Source: Acanthaster planci
Taxonomy: Eukaryota > Echinodermata > Asteroidea > Valvatida > Acanthasteridae
Direction of reading: 5' to 3'
NCBI RefSeq assembly: GCF_001949145.1
Contig: NW_019091642.1
Coordinates: 88,137 to 127,420, forward strand
DNA length: 39,284 nt
This document shows, piece after piece, positions 9,101 to 17,264 of the stretch. A program made the position numbers and the translations under genes. Under the pieces are notes generated by a model that saw only the letters and a program-made list of their open reading frames with translations, searched no databases and was not told the origin of the DNA. How positions within the stretch are numbered: the stretch's first letter is position 1; every line of letters begins with the position of its first letter.

Positions 9101-12009
9101 CGACGTGGACCATTATTGGCGTCCATTCTCCTGACTGGATGTTTATTAAAGAACGACCAAAGACATAGTTATTCTCTTTTATTCTATGATACTAGGATAT
9201 TTTATACTGCAACATATTTAACAACAATAAGTGGTCACCCGATTTGACTATACCCCGTCACGGTTAAACAAGGCTTGTACCGCAAAATACCAGTTTATTA
9301 TTGTATTATGTGGTATAGGTGCTAAGCCAAATTTAGTAAGGCATACAAATCAAAAAGACGCTGAACTGACCGTTTTTCTCAGAGAGGAAAACAACTTCAG
9401 TGTTAAAAAATTGCCGGAATAACCTTTATAAGTAATCTTGTTTTCATATGCAACCAAATTGAGAAAACCTGTCATTAATGCATTACGTGTACTCCACGCA
9501 CCAAGCTCAATCGGCCTTGCTTTCCAAATTTTGTTCCCACGATCCAAACATAATGCTGTTGCAGCAATACACAATAATTGCTTCCCGCGTCGACTTTTTG
9601 CTATGAAAGCTTTAATATCAACAGTGGTTTGGTTAGTCGGTTCGAGTTGGGATATACAATGGTGCCGATTTTGTGTAATATCTTTGAACAGGAATATCTC
9701 GCAGGATAATTTAACCACTTTAACAAATGACGCCTTCAAAGGACTCGACATGCTTCAAGGAATGTAAGTGCTGTCAATTTTGTTATTTCTTTCGATTGCA
9801 TGAGAGTACACTGGGCTGGTTTTTTTTTGGCCAAGGATACGATGGAAAGTAGCAGATGGTTGTGGTTTGCTAAATGGTGGCTGCCCAACTGGCTGGCCTG
9901 CTGTGGGTTTCTTTTTTCAAACGGTTATTGGCACAATACAAGCCTTTTGTAAGCGATCTGAGTTCCCCTAAAATGTTATTGTGACTTTGTGTTTGTGTCC
10001 AAAAAAATAAAAAGATGAATGACAGGAACACCAAATATGAACAGATACAACAGCTTTTTTTTTGCAAATGAGTATAAAAATTTCAAGGCTCGTCAGGGTT
10101 CATCCTTTGACTTTTAAGGTCTTTTTTCCTTCATACTTAAAAGCCAATGAAGGCCAACGTTTTAACCTCTACCCATAATTCCACTAATTCGTTGACTCTT
10201 TATTATATACTTTATTACTACGCACTGAGTACAGGTGCCTCTCATTACTACCGTATAGGAGGAACCACAATTGAATTTACCAGACAACAGGTAGAAAGAT
10301 CACCGAAATTACACTTTGCTTGGTCTTCTTCTGATTGTTACAGTGTCATAAAAGACGTTCCCTTGACAAGTATCGAGGAATTTGCATTCAGAGGACTGCA
10401 GGAACTCCAAATTTTGTAAATATGATCCACTGTATGTTTCTTGTGGATTGCCCGTGGTCTAAAGTTAACACCCTTGTTATTTGTCTCTATCAATGATAGG
10501 GATGTTAGTTTTGACACCAACTCGGTTCTTTTTTTTTTTTGGATCTGTTCCTGATTACTGACGATATGCACGCTTTTCATTTTTCTTTCAGAGTTGGGCA
10601 TTGTTGTTGGGTAGTATTAAGTTATTTACCTATTCTTCCAGGGTGTTGATTCGCGGACAGGACGCAAAAGCAAGGGATGAGTCCATTAATATCCATCCGT
10701 CAGCTGTCCTGGAGCTCACCAATCTTCAAACATTGTGAGTAATTGTGCTTTCTCCAAAGCTGTAGGGCTGCCATTACCATTATCTACAGCTTGTAGAATG
10801 GAAATAAAGAGGTCAGTCTTGTGATTGGTGTAATAAAATTACTCGTGTTCACTGTGTGCGTCTAAATAGGTATCTTGATGACTACCGTTTGTGTTGCGAA
10901 TTCAAGAAGTTGCAGTCATTTGACCCAGCTAACTGCTTTACCACCGAACAGCAATCGCCTCTCTTCAACTGTGGAAGTCTCATGCAGAACACATTCCTTC
11001 GTGTCTCCATGTGGTTTCTTGGCCTGAGCGCCCTGGTTGGTAATTTTGGTGTAGTTGTTTGGCGGTGTTTGACATCGGTGAAGACAAACGTCGGCCAGGG
11101 TACCAAATATGTGCACAATTTTCTCATCCTGAACTTGGCTGTTTCCGACTTTCTCATGGGGGTCTACATGGTAATTATTGCCTCGGCAGATTTAGCTATG
11201 GGTGAAACGTATTACACATTCGCTTCGCAATGGAGGCTGAGTGNNNNNNNNNNNNNNNNNNNNNNNNNNNNNNNNNNNNNNNNNNNNNNNNNNNNNNNNN
11301 NNNNNNNNNNNNNNNNNNNNNNNNNNNNNNNNNNNNNNNNNNNNNNNNNNNNNNNNNNNNNNNNNNNNNNNNNNNNNNNNNNNNNNNNNNNNNNNNNNNN
11401 NNNNNNNNNNNNNNNNNNNNNNNNNNNNNNNNNNNNNNNNNNNNNNNNNNNNNNNNNNNNNNNNNNNNNNNNNNNNNNNNNNNNNNNNNNNNNNNNNNNN
11501 NNNNNNNNNNNNNNNNNNNNNNNNNNNNNNNNNNNNNNNNNNNNNNNNNNNNNNNNNNNNNNNNNNNNNNNNNNNNNNNNNNNNNNNNNNNNNNNNNNNN
11601 NNNNNNNNNNNNNNNNNNNNNNNNNNNNNNNNNNNNNNNNNNNNNNNNNNNNNNNNNNNNNNNNNNNNNNNNNNNNNNNNNNNNNNNNNNNNNNNNNNNN
11701 NNNNNNNNNNNNNNNNNNNNNNNNNNNNNNNNNNNNNNNNNNNNNNNNNNNNNNNNNNNNNNNNNNNNNNNNNNNNNNNNNNNNNNNNNNNNNNNNNNNN
11801 NNNNNNNNNNNNNNNNNNNNNNNNNNNNNNNNNNNNNNNNNNNNNNNNNNNNNNNNNNNNNNNNNATGATTTCAGCACGTTGTTCGGCTAGTGGTAGTCG
11901 AGATTCCTCAAACGCTGCTCAGCAGGGTGCACCAAAGTTAGGCACAGGTAGTGATATTGCAGTTTGCCGTAAGGCCAATCCCTGCCCTGAGGATGACACT
12001 CGTTTGTGA
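1..12009 (+). CDS. CUB/LDLa/LRR seven-transmembrane receptor, type C LGR (relaxin-receptor/GRL101)-like, 5'-partial, interrupted by assembly gap
   Basis: This is one spliced gene whose 5' end lies outside the window. Exons read by eye are 1-114, 931-1053, 2884-3000, 3900-4265, 4621-4743, 4935-5051, 5673-5793, 5974-6045, 8055-8126, 9692-9763, 10344-10415, 10642-10734, 10870 into the gap, and a tail exon ending at 12009. Every junction is AG..GT with compatible phase: CUB and LDLa exons are phase 1-1, LRR exons phase 2-2. The product would be a cell-surface receptor with a modular ectodomain, LRR array, short cysteine hinge and rhodopsin-type 7TM core. LDLa plus LRR plus 7TM is the known plan of RXFP1/2 and of snail GRL101, and the CUB domains are an addition to it. 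The gene is confident as a receptor. Its ligand is unknown, and RNA evidence is absent here. Confidence 0.85.
115..930 (+). other. Intron of the receptor gene
   Basis: The intron has donor GTAAGT at 115 and acceptor TTTTCTGCAG ending at 930. It contains small open frames but nothing with domain character, and I see no repeat of note. Confidence 0.7.
931..1053 (+). CDS. Exon: LDL-receptor class A domain (module 1, first LDLa)
   Basis: The exon is 123 bp, phase 1-1, with acceptor CTGCAG and donor GTGAGT. It encodes six cysteines in LDLa spacing: KC, FQC, LC, AVC, DC and QQC. The calcium-cage segment DCPYGFDEQQC is intact. LDLa domains fold around one Ca2+ and often form ligand contacts, and in relaxin receptors the single LDLa is required for signalling. 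This exon is a close duplicate of 4621-4743, with 16 differences over 123 bases by my hand count. Confidence 0.88.
1054..2883 (+). other. Long intron of the receptor gene (about 1.8 kb)
   Basis: The intron runs from donor GTGAGT at 1054 to acceptor CTCAG ending at 2883. It is AT-rich with several homopolymer runs and no coding signal. The matching intron in the second module copy (4744-4934) is only 191 bp, so this one has grown, or the other has shrunk, since the duplication. Confidence 0.65.
2884..3000 (+). CDS. Exon: LDL-receptor class A domain (module 1, second LDLa)
   Basis: The exon is 117 bp, phase 1-1. Six LDLa cysteines are visible (SC, FQC, EC, QVC, HC, NC) and the acidic DGTKHCLIGDDE Ca-binding segment is present. 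The donor is GTAGGT at 3001. It is the duplicate of 4935-5051, with 28 differences over 117 bases by hand count, clearly more diverged than the first LDLa pair. Confidence 0.87.
3001..3899 (+). other. Intron with a (TTTG)n tract just before the CUB exon
   Basis: The intron runs from 3001 to the acceptor GCTAG ending at 3899. A stretch at 3231-3604 is open in several frames but shows no domain and no suitable splice sites, so I treat it as non-coding. It contains two CACGTG E-boxes and a small perfect hairpin, TGACCA TTTG TGGTCA, near 3575. A TTTG microsatellite at 3851-3888 sits where the polypyrimidine tract of the next exon should be. Confidence 0.6.
3900..4265 (+). CDS. Exon: complete CUB domain
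   Basis: The exon is 366 bp (122 residues), phase 1-1, with acceptor GCTAG and donor GTGAGT at 4266. CUB hallmarks are the opening LCGE, the LTSPNYPDRYPNYLSCHWEF core, the hydrophobic strand around ISILDFKT, SLRLFG and the closing RGFRMKVEVFE. Only two cysteines are present, LCG and LSC, which correspond to the first CUB disulfide. The second cysteine pair of canonical CUB domains is absent. CUB domains are extracellular protein- or glycan-binding modules of complement proteases, bone morphogenetic protein-1 and similar proteins. The pairing with LDLa fits an extracellular recognition role. Confidence 0.88.
4266..4620 (+). other. Intron of the receptor gene
   Basis: This 355-bp intron runs from donor GTGAGT to acceptor TTTTTAG at 4614-4620. 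I see no other feature in it. Confidence 0.65.
4621..4743 (+). CDS. Exon: LDL-receptor class A domain (module 2, first LDLa)
   Basis: The exon is 123 bp, phase 1-1, and starts with the same GGCCGA as its paralogue at 931. Six LDLa cysteines and the DCPYGFDEQQC calcium segment are intact. The donor is GTGAGT at 4744. Together with 3900-4265 and 4935-5051 it forms the second copy of the CUB-LDLa-LDLa block. Confidence 0.88.
4935..5051 (+). CDS. Exon: LDL-receptor class A domain (module 2, second LDLa)
   Basis: The exon is 117 bp, phase 1-1, with acceptor CCAG at 4931-4934 and donor GTATGG at 5052, which is a weak donor. Six cysteines (SC, FQC, QC, EVC, HC, NC) and the GEDERNC acidic end are present. 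It is the duplicate of 2884-3000. Confidence 0.86.
5052..5672 (+). other. Intron between LDLa and LRR N-cap exons
   Basis: This 621-bp intron has an acceptor ending CATTTCAG at 5672. No further structure was found. Confidence 0.6.
5673..5793 (+). CDS. Exon: LRR N-terminal cap and start of the repeat array
   Basis: The exon is 121 bp, entering in phase 1 and leaving in phase 2. The Cys cluster RCPSECTC followed by VRCQSGW is the LRRNT signature. It caps the hydrophobic core of the LRR solenoid and marks the switch from the phase-1 exon module to the phase-2 LRR exons. The last codon, Leu, is split by the donor GTAAGT at 5794, as is typical for LRR exons in LGR genes. Confidence 0.85.
5974..6045 (+). 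CDS. Exon: leucine-rich repeat 1
   Basis: The exon is exactly 72 bp (one 24-residue LRR), phase 2-2, with acceptor TTTCAG at 5968-5973 and donor GTAAGT at 6046. The residues follow the pattern of an LRR, with LELTGG at the start and a LLKRFLKLQSL end matching xxFxxLxxLxxL. Confidence 0.83.
6046..8054 (+). other. Intron hosting a 33-bp minisatellite
   Basis: This 2-kb intron between LRR exons 1 and 2 runs from donor GTAAGT to acceptor TTTTGCAG at 8054. Most of it is the minisatellite listed separately. The rest (7570-8054) is AT-rich and shows no coding signal. Confidence 0.65.
6230..7560. repeat. 33-bp minisatellite, about 40 degenerate units
   Basis: The unit reads approximately GGCACGGTCTAGAACAGG followed by CTCTTGAACTCTTGA, with successive GGTCTAGAAC cores 33 bases apart (for example 6485 and 6518). 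Units are degenerate by substitutions and small indels, with local higher-order similarity. Many contain TCTAGA. Because 33 is divisible by three, an artefactual open frame with 11-residue repeats appears on the minus strand at 6803-7042. It lies wholly inside an intron of the receptor gene. Confidence 0.9.
8055..8126 (+). CDS. Exon: leucine-rich repeat 2
   Basis: The exon is 72 bp, phase 2-2, with acceptor TTTTGCAG and donor GTAGGT at 8127. It encodes a good LRR: LFLTNNGI.DI then LSFDGLSELLWL, matching LxxLxLxxNxIxxI..xxFxGLxxLxxL. Confidence 0.85.
8464..8511 (+). pseudogene. Possible relic LRR exon in the intron between LRR2 and LRR3
   Basis: The frame at 8473-8511 reads INIDQEPFRGLYL, a good match to the C-terminal half of an LRR (IxxIxxxxFxGLxxL). 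An AG lies at 8464-8465. There is an in-frame stop at 8455-8457 where the first half of the repeat should be, and no GT donor at the expected position. I read it as a decayed exon. Chance resemblance is possible. Confidence 0.35.
8700..9140. mobile_element. Fold-back (inverted-repeat) element A in the intron, MITE-like
   Basis: Three nested levels of inverted repeat are visible. The inner arms are 8813-8859 and 8889-8935, about 47 bp each, with a 29-base loop. The middle arms are 8727-8758 and 8945-8974, sharing ACCCGATCnGACT. Outer motifs CAGGAGAATGGA at 8714 and its reverse complement TCCATTCTCCTG at 9122 bracket the element. No transposase frame is present. A related fold-back element lies at 13265-13515. 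Confidence 0.55.
9692..9763 (+). CDS. Exon: leucine-rich repeat 3
   Basis: The exon is 72 bp, phase 2-2. I chose acceptor TTGAACAG ending at 9691 over the later GCAG at 9703 because it gives exactly 72 bp and a full repeat. The sequence begins LNISQDNL and continues LTNDAFKGLDMLQGM. The donor is GTAAGT at 9764. Confidence 0.82.
10344..10415 (+). CDS. Exon: leucine-rich repeat 4
   Basis: The exon is 72 bp, phase 2-2, with acceptor TTACAG at 10338-10343 and donor GTAAAT at 10416. It encodes IVIKDVPLTSIEEFAFRG then LQELQIL, a regular 24-residue LRR. Confidence 0.83.
10642..10734 (+). CDS. Exon: leucine-rich repeat 5 (longer, 31 residues)
   Basis: The exon is 93 bp, phase 2-2, with acceptor TTCCAG at 10636-10641 and donor GTGAGT at 10735. 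LVLIRGQD opens the repeat and SAVLELTNLQTL closes it. Seven extra residues (around DAKARDESI) make it longer than its neighbours, which is common for the last repeat before the hinge. Confidence 0.8.
10870..11243 (+). CDS. Exon: short Cys hinge, TM1 and TM2 of the receptor (runs into the gap)
   Basis: The acceptor AAATAG ends at 10869. The exon opens with LYLDDYRLCC, followed by a hinge with further cysteines (ANCF, FNCGS). TM1 is the WFLGLSALVGNFGVVVW stretch with the conserved GN. A basic intracellular loop follows, then TM2 with NFLILNLAVSDFLMGVYMV, containing the class A LAxxD aspartate. Downstream, ETYYTFASQWRLS matches the start of extracellular loop 1 before TM3 in LGR receptors. The short hinge resembles type C LGRs (relaxin receptors, GRL101) and not glycoprotein-hormone receptors. 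TM3 to TM7, including the DRY region, fall in the N gap. Confidence 0.9.
11244..11865. other. Assembly gap of 622 N
   Basis: The run of N replaces the region expected to encode TM3-TM7. About 200 residues or 600 nt would be needed, so the size is plausible for an unspliced 7TM exon. The frame entering the gap and the frame of the tail after it differ by two modulo three over 622 N. Either the gap size is an estimate or an intron lies inside it. Confidence 0.98.
11866..12009 (+). CDS. C-terminal cytoplasmic tail of the receptor, ending in a PDZ-ligand DTRL
   Basis: The first frame after the gap is open for 47 codons and stops with TGA at 12007-12009. It is hydrophilic and Ser-rich (ARCSASGSRDSSNAAQQG), as expected for a GPCR tail with kinase and arrestin sites. 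It ends EDDTRL. The last four residues fit a class I PDZ ligand (S/T-x-hydrophobic) and equal the C-terminus of CFTR, a known NHERF ligand. The link to the receptor is by position only, because the gap hides the junction. Confidence 0.6.
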   Translation: MISARCSASGSRDSSNAAQQGAPKLGTGSDIAVCRKANPCPEDDTRL

Positions 12010-12612
12010 TTTCCAACGATATACTTCTAAAAAGTGTTTCCTTACACTATGTTAGGCCTATATTGATCCATAATAGTCAAAATTTTACCTCCTAAAGGAA
12101 GGATTGTTGTGGATCTAACAGAATCACAAATGCCTAAAGTACGAGGACTCGCTTCGGAGAATCGCATTCATGCCAAAAGACATGCAAGAACCACCGACGA
12201 CTACGGTTCTCTGAAATTCCTTTCGTTTAAAAAATTCCTAAACTTCATCAAACCAAGGGTGAGATAAAGAAACTGGGATAAGAAGGCAAGATATTTCAAT
12301 TTATCTCTATACGTCCGAAAACATTGGTCGCTTCAAACTCAAAGTTATACTCATGGACATGTATTTGGTGTATGGTATGATACCACAATGCCCGTATTTG
12401 ATTGCTGTCCTCAAATACTTGTTTCCGAATATTCGCATACCAAACAAGTAGATCTCACGTAACAGATGCACCAAGGTTGAGATAGAGTTGGGTGGGCATA
12501 CAGCTATAATGATTAAGTTCTGTTTTTCATTGCATTAATTACTTCATATAGTCATTTACTATTGAAATTAATTTATCACTTTCAGGAATTCTTAATATTA
12601 CGTGAAAATACA

Positions 12613-12618
12613 ATTAAA
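12613..12618 (+). promoter_or_regulatory. Candidate poly(A) signal (ATTAAA) for the receptor gene
   Basis: The common variant hexamer ATTAAA lies about 600 nt after the stop codon. I saw no canonical AATAAA nearer, but I did not search exhaustively. Confidence 0.3.
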
Positions 12619-12867
12619 CTATGAATGGACTGTGATAATTTATACTTTTATGGAGTGTATAGAACTTAAAATTTCAAACGAATTGCCCTGTACATAGACG
12701 CCGTCAGAAAGTGTGTAGATATAAAGTCTAGATTTTAAAGATTAAGCAGCAAAAAAAGAGAGTTGGATCGTGTAGTTATGATTGATAAGTACATTGCACT
12801 TTGAAATTTAGGCAGCATTTGAAGAGTGAAATTATATAAGTTACGGATCATAAGTAAAGTCCATTTT

Positions 12868-13009
12868 ATGAATGAATGAATGAATGAATGAATGAGTGAG
12901 TGAGTGAGTGAGTGAGTGAGTGAGTGAGTGAGTGAATGAATGAATGAATGAATGAATGAATGAATGAATGAATGAATGAATGAATGAATGAATGAATGAA
13001 TGAATGAAA
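12868..13009. repeat. Compound tetranucleotide microsatellite (AATG)n(AGTG)n(AATG)n
   Basis: A block of AATG units is followed by a homogeneous block of AGTG units and then AATG again, about 140 bp in total. It lies downstream of the receptor gene. Confidence 0.95.
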
Positions 13010-13261
13010 GCTTTTTGCCTGTTTACAAACTTTAATATTACACAGAGAGTGTCATCAGTAGAAATAGTTAATGATAAATCACGATTTCATTGTATATTTG
13101 CAATTGTTTCATTATACAATCAATTATTAATAAATTAATGCCTTCGTAGAATTCATAGAACATAAAATATTCCTAGTATTAACTTCTTCATAAATGCCTG
13201 AGGAAAGTGTGTATATACGAAGTCGTTTAGTGCATTTTCATAAGCGATTAAATATTTCTCG

Positions 13262-13515
13262 ACCAAACTTAAACGTGCATTTAAGATTGGCTCAGGCGAA
13301 TGGACAAAACTCATGCCCGAGCCGCATTATCACCGTTTATTCTCCAAGCAGAGCTGGTCTTAAACGTTAGTTGATAAGACTAACGGTGTTTATAAATGTA
13401 TTTAAATATGTGTATGGTCCGGAAAATGAACGCTGATAATTCCCTCGCCTGCAGCTCGGGCTTTAGTCGCGTCCATTCCCCTGACCATGTCTTAAAGGCA
13501 CGTTTTAACGTGCGG
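13262..13515. mobile_element. Fold-back (inverted-repeat) element B, related to element A
   Basis: The left arm at 13268-13345 and the right arm at 13421-13511 are inverted copies. Both contain, in order, TTTAAGA, CAGGnGAATGGAC, GCCCGAGC and TTATCACCG-like blocks. A central hairpin CGTTAGT/ACTAACG lies at 13365-13385. No coding capacity is seen. It shares the outer motif CAGGnGAATGGA with the element at 8700-9140, so these look like two members of one non-autonomous family. Confidence 0.55.
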
Positions 13516-13761
13516 TCACATTTATTCCACTTTTAGTATTTTGTGTTGTGGTACTTCTACGACTGAATATTTCAACAGAACTTTTATTTGGATCTTGCGA
13601 GAAAGTGTGTAAAAACGAAATTTATATACTTGTAAATTCTTGCTGCTCTCTGTAACATGCTTATGCAAATCGTTATGACTGAACATGTGGAGAAGGCCAA
13701 ACAATGTTAAATATGCAAACATGAGTAAACCATATGCTCTACATGTAATATAAAAATGTGA

Positions 13762-13835
13762 CCAATGATGGCCGAATTGGATAAGCGTCCTGTATATACA
13801 AACTACATGCCGGTTCGTATTTTATCAAAACACTT
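13762..13835 (+). other. tRNA-like sequence with A- and B-box matches (tRNA pseudogene or SINE head)
   Basis: TGGCCGAATTGG at 13769-13780 matches the Pol III A box (TRGCNNAGYNGG) with one mismatch. GGTTCGTAT at 13812-13820 matches most of the B box, and the spacing is normal. The segment TGGCCGAATTGGATAAGCG resembles the D arm of tRNA-Arg. The acceptor stem does not pair, so it is not a functional tRNA. Confidence 0.3.
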
Positions 13836-16455
13836 TCATAGTTAATAGTTTATTGATGTGCACAAGAACAATTTTCATTAAGTGTCACACAGCTCATGCT
13901 AATAGTTTTGGAAAAGTCAAAATTGCAATGAAAACGGCATCAGCCCTGTACATATCTCTAACCACTGGCACTCATACCGCACCCACATACCACGTTGAAC
14001 TGCGCAATGAACCTCCTTAGCCTGGGTAGAGGGACCGGCCTCTTTTGGCGAGTCCATTGAGTTAATTAACGTTTAATTTTTTTTCGCCCAAATACAACAA
14101 CTATTTATCATATCCTACCCCTGTACATGCTGAAAAACCTGGTTTAGTCACTTTACAGCCAGGGCCTCCCCTAGCCAGACAAAATCCAGCCGGCCTCCAG
14201 CCAGCATCCAGCCAACTCCCATAGAATTGTGCTAAGTGGCCCCTTGTGTACAATCTAATGGATTGTTAATAAAACGATGCCTGGGGCAGACAGTGGAAAT
14301 TTTTTTTATCATTGACAGCTGTCTGGAACTTGTCAGAGGCCTCTTTCGGTGGTCTTTGAAGTGTTATTTTGATTGGGGGTGTTGTGGTGGTGGTGTGGCC
14401 TGGCTGGCGCGTGGCGAGGCCCTCCCGCCTAATCGGGATAGCCTGGGCAAACGGCCGCCACGGTACTGTGATGTACTTTTGGTGGTTTTTAAGAGCTGTA
14501 GAGGCTAGGAGACAACCCTGATGTATTTATATACCTTTAGGACGGACTCAGGGCTCTACAACCCTGAGAAATGATACGGACTCACCCGGTAAGGCCGCTC
14601 CAGAGACCGTGTAAAAAATCATACAGCGTCGCAGGGTTACATTCTCGGCACATTATTTTGTTTCTAAAGCTTGAAGTCTGGAAAACTGCCACAGAGTTTA
14701 TACTTGTGGGTAGGAATAGTGTAATTGGGTATACCCACGCTGTAATTGTTGAAATAAAGTTTGCCACAGTAACCACAAAACAATATGCATTTCTGAAGCA
14801 ATTTCATGAACGTTGCACGTAATAATTTTCGCTACAATGTTTGGTTTATGGTATGGTATTATTTATAAAACCAACTAACTGATGGCTTAAATATATGCTG
14901 GCATGTACCTAAACGGGTATGAAGGGACTCCTTAAATAGCGTTGGGGATCGAAGAGACACGGGGACTCGAGACTAAGCACTTTACACTGGGGAATTTAAG
15001 ACACAGCTGTATATTTATCATTGGTGAGTCTACATCAATCCCATGGATTTCACGTTTTGCTGACATTCTGGCCATACTAATTCAGTTTTGAAGAAACACC
15101 TTTTGTGAATGGCCTGCGCGTGCGCTGGACATGCGCTTAACAACAGCATAGTAATAGGCTACATGTATGTCTCATTTCGCCCGTTCTGATCGCAAAGTGA
15201 GGCGTCGTCTTTGTTGATGGACTGGTCCCCTTCCCCATTGCATAGGAACCGGTAGCTAGCTGCTGTTTAAAATACGCAAAATACGTTAGCAGCTCCTGCT
15301 TGATTTGTGCATTGAGTGGGCACTGTTTCCTCAAGTACATACACCCGGCAGGATCCTGCCGCAGTCATTACCCACTACCTGTCCTACGTTCGGAAGACGT
15401 CCGTAAGACGTCTGGAGACTACGTACAGGGCGGCAACCAGTCTATTGAAAAGATTCCAAGGAAACTGGGAATAAGTAATTATCCATTTCATGACAAATCG
15501 ACATATCATGAATCGTTTTATTTTTAGAATAATAACATTAGAATAATAGTAGTGGGTAAGTTATAATGTATTACACATCCGTAGTTTTTGTTAAGCTGTA
15601 TTTATTACAGTATAATATTTTTTTCTTCGACAAAGGCTCTCCCGTATGAGAGGCAGGACAGCCTTGGGTCACAAATCACGATATCGGATTGTTTTTCAAA
15701 GTGCTGCACATGACCCAACCGACCCCGTACGTGACTTCTCCTAAACCCTTGTGCTGCTACTTTTGGAGCGGGGTTCAATCTTGGGATCACCCAGGCAGTC
15801 ACTGAAGCCAGCCTGAAACATCGCCTGTCCAATACATTAGCATGTGTTTGCATACACAATCCTCACTGCACATAGTTGGGAAGAAAATACCCCCTCCCCT
15901 GTTGTACAAGTGAATCAGGCCAGTGAATTTAGACCAATGAGATGCTGTTTGGATTATCAGCGCGTCTGGAGCTGTATTGCTGACGCCACAACAGATAGTT
16001 TGTTGCCCTCTGTCTGACCTTGTTATTATAGGGCTGGCCTAGCCTGGCAGCGCTTAGCTGAAATCACCTGTTGAAACATGTGAGAGCGGTCTGACGCAAG
16101 CTGGGTGGGGGAAAGAACAGAATGACCAAACATGAATCGCGTGGTGCCTTTTGCCATCCGTTGGCTGGTGTTGTCTTCAGAAAGAACCGAGAAAATGTCA
16201 TTTAGGCTTATGGGTCCAAGGTGCTAAGTGCCCCCTCAACCCACGTGCATACGATCCACGCCCCCAAAGGGACTTTTTTCCAAATAAAATGCAATTACAG
16301 CCCTGCCTGAGAGAGTTTCCATCGGATTTATTCAGAAAGAATTGGGAAAATGTGATTTGTAAGTCCCGTTTTACATCATCAAAGTTTTTAATCGATACAC
16401 ACATTCTATTCTCATTTATGAAATATCCCATTACTCATATGAAATCTGTAAACCT

Positions 16456-16471
16456 TCACCCCCCTCTTTTT
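16456..16471 (-). other. Candidate polypurine tract and 3' LTR start of gypsy element 1
   Basis: The minus strand reads AAAAGAGGGGGG immediately followed by TGAAGG (the TG at plus 16458-16457). A purine run directly before TG is the usual plus-strand primer and LTR start. The distal LTR end was not found, so the 3' LTR is either diverged or truncated. Confidence 0.4.
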
Positions 16472-16640
16472 AAGAAACATATGCTCAATCCACCAACTGT
16501 GATGCCGCCCCGCTGCCACTGAGGCATCTGATGAAACTGGCCAGTTAGGCATGCCATGAGGAAACTGGATACACCAAGACTTTCCATCAATACATAACCT
16601 TTAGCATTCACCAGACATCCCAGGTCTTTAGCTAGGTGCA

Positions 16641-17264
16641 TCAGATCAAGGCTGAACGATGAAGGTGGAATGGGTTTTTATGTATACCTCTAGTACTTCT
16701 GTTAGACCTCCTGAGAGGTGCTGCCCCATCAACATCCATCCCTCCGGGAGGCTTGCCTACTTTTTCACTGCTTAATTCCCGATTTGACACCTTGGAAAAA
16801 CGTCCATTTATCATGAATAAACAACCATCTTCCGATTCATCGCCAGAATTGCCAGTACTCTCCAAATCTGACTTTGCCAGAGGATCCAACATTAGGTACT
16901 TTCGATTTACTGTCTTTTCCGGACCTCCGTTTACTGGGCGGATCCGGTAAACATCCCTTTGCTGATTAACCCACACTACGCTTTTTGGTGCCCTCTCATA
17001 TTTATCTTGAATCTTATGATGGCCTTTAAACGCACATTTCCTCAAAAGGACCTGTGCACCAACTGGTATTGGGCCTGCCTTGGCCTTGGCATGGTATGTA
17101 GCCTCATTCTGTTGAGACCTTTTCTTTACATTCTCCGTCACCAAGTCCTTTGCGCGATTAAGTAACTGCTGCTGCTCTTTTGTAAAATCTTGTTCCCAAT
17201 CACTATCACAGCGCCCAAGGATTTGGTCTAATGTGATTGTGGGCTCACACCCAAACATCAACAT
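16641..17264 (-). pseudogene. Integrase C-terminal region of gypsy element 1
   Basis: This is an open frame of 207 codons. MLMFGCEPTITLDQILG is the block after the core in many gypsy integrases. VLLRKCAFKGHHKIQDKYE and VYRIRPVNGGPEKTVNRKYL form the SH3-like C-terminal domain. The final 70 residues are acidic then basic (LRRSNRSTRGI), a common Pol tail. The frame is intact although the upstream core is broken. Confidence 0.8.

Larger units (their letters stand above)
12010..16450. other. Intergenic region between the receptor gene and gypsy element 1
   Basis: I find no credible gene here. The region contains the tetranucleotide array, fold-back element B and a tRNA-like sequence, all listed separately. 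It also has a CCAGC-rich patch at 14165-14215, a perfect small hairpin CTCAGGG/CCCTGAG at 14547-14568, and a diverged direct duplication of about 50 bp at 16155-16210 and 16318-16365, both copies carrying TTCAGAAAGAA. The open frames around 14236-14508, 15605-15859 and 16151-16522 lack domain features and are probably chance. Confidence 0.6.

Noticed and set aside
10147-10343. Longer open frame running into LRR exon 4
   Set aside because: The acceptor TTACAG at 10343 gives a 72-bp exon like its neighbours. The upstream part is intron read-through.
12868-13009. CRISPR-like regular repeat
   Set aside because: It is a simple tetranucleotide microsatellite with no spacers, in a eukaryotic setting.
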